From JACCTU01 sp963848525 (GTDB lineage: Bacteria; Actinomycetota; Thermoleophilia; Gaiellales; Gaiellaceae): a stretch of DNA of 64,000 nt. Position numbers and translations under genes: made by a program. Below, in pieces: positions 61,018-64,000 of the stretch (position 1 is its first letter; the number at the start of each line of letters is the position of its first letter). The stretch spans positions 558,001-622,000 of the forward strand of contig CAWKDZ010000005.1 in the NCBI GenBank assembly GCA_963848525.1, in the 5' to 3' direction. The notes below the pieces were generated by a model. That model had not been told where the DNA came from, searched no databases, and worked only from the letters and a program-made list of their open reading frames with translations.

Positions 61018-61677
61018 ATGACGATTTCGCTCCCGATCGAGCCCGAAGAGGCGGTCGCGGCGATTCACTCGGGCGACACGGTCATGGTCGGCGGGTTCGG
61101 GCTCGTCGGCGCGCCGCTGACGCTCATCGACGCGCTCGTGGAGAGCTCCGACGCCGACGAGCTGACGATCGCCTCGAACAACATCGGCGAGCCGGGTCGT
61201 GGGCTCGGGAAGCTGCTCCGCCAGGGGCGGATCAAGCGCGGGATCTCGTCGTACTTCACCTCGAACCCGGAGGCCGTCGCGGCGGTGAACGCCGGCGAGA
61301 TCGAGGCGACGCTCGTGCCGCAGGGGACGTTCGCCGAGGCGATCCGCGCGGCCGGTGCCGGGATCGCCGGCTTCCTGACGCCGGTCGGCGCCGGCACGCC
61401 GCTCGCCGAGGGGAAGGAGGAGTACGTCGTCGACGGGGTTCCGCACGTGCTCGAACGGCCGATCCACGCTGACGTCGCACTCGTGTACGCGGCGCGCGCA
61501 GACGAGCTCGGCAACCTCTGGTACCGGCGCACGGCGCGCAACTTCAACCCATTGATGGCGACGGCCGCGCGGGTGACAATCGCCGAGGTGGGAGAGATCG
61601 TGCCAGCGGGCGAGCTCGAGCCGGAGTCGATCCATACGCCGCACCTGTACGTCGACGAGCTGGTGCTCTCGCGATGA
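61018..61677 (+). CDS. pcaI: 3-oxoadipate CoA-transferase subunit A
   Basis: A 219-residue CoA-transferase alpha subunit: SGDTVMVGGFGLVGAPLTLI holds the glycine loop, ELTIASNNIGEPGRGLGKLL, ISSYFTSNPEAV and ADELGNLWYRRTARNFNPLM are family segments. The same family includes acetoacetate/succinyl-CoA transferases, but the pcaHGB genes that follow argue for 3-oxoadipate. GAGGG precedes the ATG. Overlaps pcaJ by four bases. Confidence 0.88.
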   Translation: MTISLPIEPEEAVAAIHSGDTVMVGGFGLVGAPLTLIDALVESSDADELTIASNNIGEPGRGLGKLLRQGRIKRGISSYFTSNPEAVAAVNAGEIEATLVPQGTFAEAIRAAGAGIAGFLTPVGAGTPLAEGKEEYVVDGVPHVLERPIHADVALVYAARADELGNLWYRRTARNFNPLMATAARVTIAEVGEIVPAGELEPESIHTPHLYVDELVLSR

Positions 61678-62327
61678 CGAGCGACGTCAAGACGTCGATC
61701 GCGACGCGCGCCGCGCAGGAGCTGCGACCCGGCGAGATCGTCAACCTCGGCATCGGCATCCCGAACCTGATCCCCGGCCTGCTCGACGGCGCGAACGTCT
61801 TCTTGCACTCGGAGAACGGGCTGCTCGGCGTCGGGCCGCGACCCGGCGAGGGCGAGCTCGACCCCGACCTGATCGACGCGGCGAAGCGACCGGTGACCGC
61901 GCTCCCCGGCGCGGCGTACTTCGACAGCGCGCAGAGCTTCGCGATGATTCGCGGCGGGCACATCGACGTCGCCGTGCTCGGCGCCCTCCAGGTCTCGATC
62001 GCGGGCGACATCGCGAACTGGGCAGTTCCCGGGAAGGACGTTCTCGGCGTCGGCGGTGCGATGGATCTCGTGGTCGGCGCCCGCCGCGTGATCGTGACGA
62101 TGACCGCGACGTCGTCGACGGGCGAGCCGAAGGTCGTCTCCGACTGCACGTATCCACTCACAGCGCGCGGCGCCGCCGACGTCGTCGTCACTGAGCTCTC
62201 GGTCTTCCGGCTTCGAGACGGAGCGCTCGTCCTCACCGAGTTGCTGGGGGACGCCACCGTCGAGCAGGTGCAAGCGGCGACCGGCGCTCCCTTCGACATC
62301 GATCTGAGCGATCGCCGTGCAGCCTGA
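61674..62327 (+). CDS. pcaJ: 3-oxoadipate CoA-transferase subunit B
   Basis: A 217-residue beta subunit. NLGIGIPNLIPGLLDGANVF then LHSENGLLGVGP contains the catalytic Glu of the SENG motif that forms the enzyme-CoA thioester. GGHIDVAVLGALQVS and DLVVGARRVIVTMTATSS are also typical. It overlaps pcaI by four and pcaH by eleven bases. With PcaI it activates 3-oxoadipate with CoA from succinyl-CoA. Confidence 0.9.
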   Translation: MTSDVKTSIATRAAQELRPGEIVNLGIGIPNLIPGLLDGANVFLHSENGLLGVGPRPGEGELDPDLIDAAKRPVTALPGAAYFDSAQSFAMIRGGHIDVAVLGALQVSIAGDIANWAVPGKDVLGVGGAMDLVVGARRVIVTMTATSSTGEPKVVSDCTYPLTARGAADVVVTELSVFRLRDGALVLTELLGDATVEQVQAATGAPFDIDLSDRRAA

Positions 62328-63045
62328 GACCGCGTTCGCCCGCGTCTCGGACACCGCTCTGAGCGGGACCGACCCGCCGCTCCTCTACCCCGACTACGTG
62401 GGCACGCGGCTCCGCGCACCCAAGGACCCTCTGGTCGTCGTTCCCTCGTCGCTCTCGGAGCTGACCGGGCCCGTGTTCGGCAACGGCCCACTCCGCGAGA
62501 CGGACGCCGATCTCACGCGCCAGCACGCGGGCGAACCGCTCGGTGAACGGATCACCGTGACCGGACGCGTCCTCGGCTCGGACGGTAAGCCTCTGCGCGG
62601 ACAGCTGGTCGAGATCTGGCAGGCGAACGCCGCCGGGCGTTATCGCCACGCAGTCGACACGCACGACGCGCCGCTCGATCCGAACTTCACCGGCGGCGGG
62701 CGCTGCCTGACAGACGACGAGGGCACGTACCGCTTCGTCACCGTGCTGCCGGGCGCCTACCCGTGGCCGAACCACCCGAACGCCTGGCGACCGAAGCACA
62801 TCCACTTCTCGCTCTTCGGCCGGGCCTTCCCGGAACGACTCGTCACCCAGATGTACTTCCCGGGCGACCCGCTTTTCCCGTTCGACCCGATCTTCGGCTC
62901 GATCCGTGACGAGCGCGCGCGACAGCGCCTGGTCTCGCAGTTCGACCTCGAGCTGACGCAGCCCGACTGGGCGCTCGGCTTCCGATTCGACATCGTGCTC
63001 GGCGGCCGCGAGGCCACGCCGCTCGAGGAGCCGCACGATCACTGA
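62317..63045 (+). CDS. pcaH: protocatechuate 3,4-dioxygenase beta subunit
   Basis: A 242-residue intradiol dioxygenase subunit. VEIWQANAAGRYRH contains the Fe(III) ligand Tyr109, and GAYPWPNHPNAWRPKHIHFS contains Tyr148, His161 and His163, matching Tyr408, Tyr447, His460 and His462 of the Pseudomonas enzyme. QMYFPGDPLF follows. All four ligands are present, so this is the catalytic subunit. It opens protocatechuate between the hydroxyls to 3-carboxymuconate. GTG start inside the 3' end of pcaJ. Confidence 0.95.
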   Translation: MQPETAFARVSDTALSGTDPPLLYPDYVGTRLRAPKDPLVVVPSSLSELTGPVFGNGPLRETDADLTRQHAGEPLGERITVTGRVLGSDGKPLRGQLVEIWQANAAGRYRHAVDTHDAPLDPNFTGGGRCLTDDEGTYRFVTVLPGAYPWPNHPNAWRPKHIHFSLFGRAFPERLVTQMYFPGDPLFPFDPIFGSIRDERARQRLVSQFDLELTQPDWALGFRFDIVLGGREATPLEEPHDH

Positions 63046-63608
63046 GGTCGCGCTCACCCCGTCGCAGACCACCGGGCCGTACCTGGACGCTCGGGCTCCT
63101 CGGCGGCCCGATCTCGAGCCGGCTCGTCGACGAGTCCGACCCGCGCGCGATTCGCATCTCGGGCGTCCTGCTCGACGGCGCCGGAGATCCGGTCCCGGAC
63201 GGCATGATCGAGATCTGGCAGGCGAACGCAGCGGGCCGCTACGCGCATCCGGCGGACGATCGCGAGGAGCTCGAGCTCGAGCCCGGCTTCACCGGCTTCG
63301 GGCGCGCGGGCACCGACGAGGCCGGCCGCTTCGAGCTCGTCACGGTGAAGCCGGGCCGCGTTCCCTGGGTGGACGGTCGGCTCCAGGCGCCCCACCTCCT
63401 CGTCGGCGTCTTCGCCCGCGGGCTGCTGAAGCGCCTGACAACCCGCATGTACTTCCCCGACGAGCAGTCCGCGAATACCGAGGACCCCGTGCTCCTCGGG
63501 CTCGAGCCGGCGGAGCGGACGACCCTCGTCGCGCGCGCGGAGGACGGCACGCTGCGGTTCGACGTCGTCCTCCAGGGCGCGGGACAGACGACGTTCTTCG
63601 CGGTGTGA
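63038..63608 (+). CDS. pcaG: protocatechuate 3,4-dioxygenase alpha subunit, frame broken
   Basis: The N-terminus TEVALTPSQTTGPYL matches the PcaG start but lies one frame from the rest. One extra base near 63085 would join it to TLGLLGGPISSRLVDESDPR, then MIEIWQANAAGRYAHPAD and LTTRMYFPDEQSANTEDPVL to the stop at 63608. Total ~190 residues, normal for PcaG. The alpha subunit keeps the fold but lacks the iron ligands. No normal start codon is visible: ATC stands where ATG is expected, overlapping the pcaH stop. Confidence 0.85.
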
Positions 63609-64000
63609 CGCCGTTCGCGGCCATCTTCGTGCCGGACGAGCTGCGAGACGCGCTCTCCGATCGCGCGTGGCTGCAGGGGATGCTCGACGCCGAGAACGCC
63701 CTGGCCAAGTCGGGCGCTGCGGTCGGCCTCGTCCCGAAGGACGCAGCAGCTCGGATCGGGGAGGCGTGCCGCGCCGAGCTCTACGACGCGGCGCGCATCG
63801 CGGGCGACGGCCGCGCGGTCGGGAACCCGGCCGAGCCGCTCGTCCGCGAGCTCCGCTCAAGAGCCGGCGACGAGGCGGCCGACTACGTCCACCTGGGCGC
63901 GACCAGCCAGGACATCGTCGACACGGCCGCGATGCTCGTCTCGCGCAGCGCCGTCGCACTCGTGCTCGCGGAGCTCGACCGGCTCGCGGACGGTTGCGCG
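63605..64000 (+). CDS. pcaB: 3-carboxy-cis,cis-muconate cycloisomerase, 5' part
   Basis: The first ~132 residues of a fumarase/adenylosuccinate lyase-superfamily protein: RAWLQGMLDAENALAKSGAA, GNPAEPLVRELRS and the strongly conserved DYVHLGATSQDIVDTA. With PcaHG upstream this is PcaB, which converts 3-carboxymuconate to 4-carboxymuconolactone. The GTG start overlaps the pcaG stop by four bases (GTGA). The gene runs off the right edge of the window. Confidence 0.9.
   Translation, partial: MTPFAAIFVPDELRDALSDRAWLQGMLDAENALAKSGAAVGLVPKDAAARIGEACRAELYDAARIAGDGRAVGNPAEPLVRELRSRAGDEAADYVHLGATSQDIVDTAAMLVSRSAVALVLAELDRLADGCA

Noticed and set aside
1..64000. tRNA, rRNA or riboswitch genes
   Set aside because: No intergenic gap contained a recognisable cloverleaf, rRNA segment or B12-box-like sequence.

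Overview
The window is a high-GC, gene-dense bacterial chromosome segment with short intergenic gaps, frequent GTG starts, many 4-base start/stop overlaps and no rRNA, tRNA, CRISPR or insertion sequence that I could see. Gene content (monothiol glutaredoxin plus BolA, LuxR-type LAL regulators, DrrAB-like exporter, beta-ketoadipate genes, GntR/FCD regulators) and a strong preference for CTC/CTG leucine codons point to an actinobacterium. A Thermoleophilia (Gaiellales/Solirubrobacterales-like) lineage is my best guess, by inference only, because no marker RNA is present. At least sixteen genes or gene positions show a reading-frame break, and almost all are a net gain of one base, so the sequence looks like a draft assembly with a systematic insertion bias. 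I annotate those loci as single genes and mark the break.

Layout. 0-4.5 kb: end of an MshEN-domain protein, grxD-bolA, a CbbX-like AAA ATPase, a CPA1 cation/proton antiporter and a secreted GH99-like protein. 4.4-7.6 kb: a CarH-type B12 photoreceptor regulator with two downstream genes, divergent from DUF378 and fasciclin genes; between them lie three 11-bp direct repeats overlapping a consensus promoter. 7.5-24.9 kb: housekeeping and envelope genes (PLP enzyme, DrrAB exporter, class III alcohol dehydrogenase, HerA-like ATPase, two phospholipase D proteins, PepD peptidase, Dcu-family transporter, ThrE exporter, DHA2 efflux pump, class II amidotransferase). A 162-bp imperfect inverted repeat fills the next intergenic gap (24915-25076). 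25-33 kb: small secreted proteins, a YihY membrane protein, a methyltransferase, tandem DHFR-like reductases and a large LAL regulator.

33.5-41 kb is a signalling island: a PP2C/SpoIIE phosphatase with foreign-looking codon use, then an overlapping gene set of substrate-binding lipoprotein, sensor kinase, receiver protein and receiver-adenylate cyclase, then a second receiver protein, a LuxR response regulator and a histidine kinase with a degenerate ATPase domain. 41-46 kb holds a cupin protein and a PadR-LolD-FtsX efflux operon. That operon is bracketed by an intact cupin gene and a 72-base identical, internally deleted, inverted copy of its 3' part.

46.4-64 kb is a continuous aromatic-acid catabolic locus. 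It has two LigM/DesA-like tetrahydrofolate-dependent O-demethylases with a methylenetetrahydrofolate reductase (removal and recycling of methoxyl carbon from vanillate/syringate-type compounds). It also has a translationally coupled set consisting of a DUF1932 dehydrogenase, a DUF6282 hydrolase, a GalB-type oxalomesaconate hydratase, a LigK/GalC-type aldolase and a VOC-type extradiol dioxygenase. A Liv-type ABC importer with its GntR regulator follows, then pcaI-pcaJ-pcaH-pcaG-pcaB for intradiol (3,4-) protocatechuate cleavage. The extradiol set lacks LigAB, LigC and LigI homologs and seems to carry non-orthologous replacements for each of them. This is the most interesting candidate for an undescribed system in the window.
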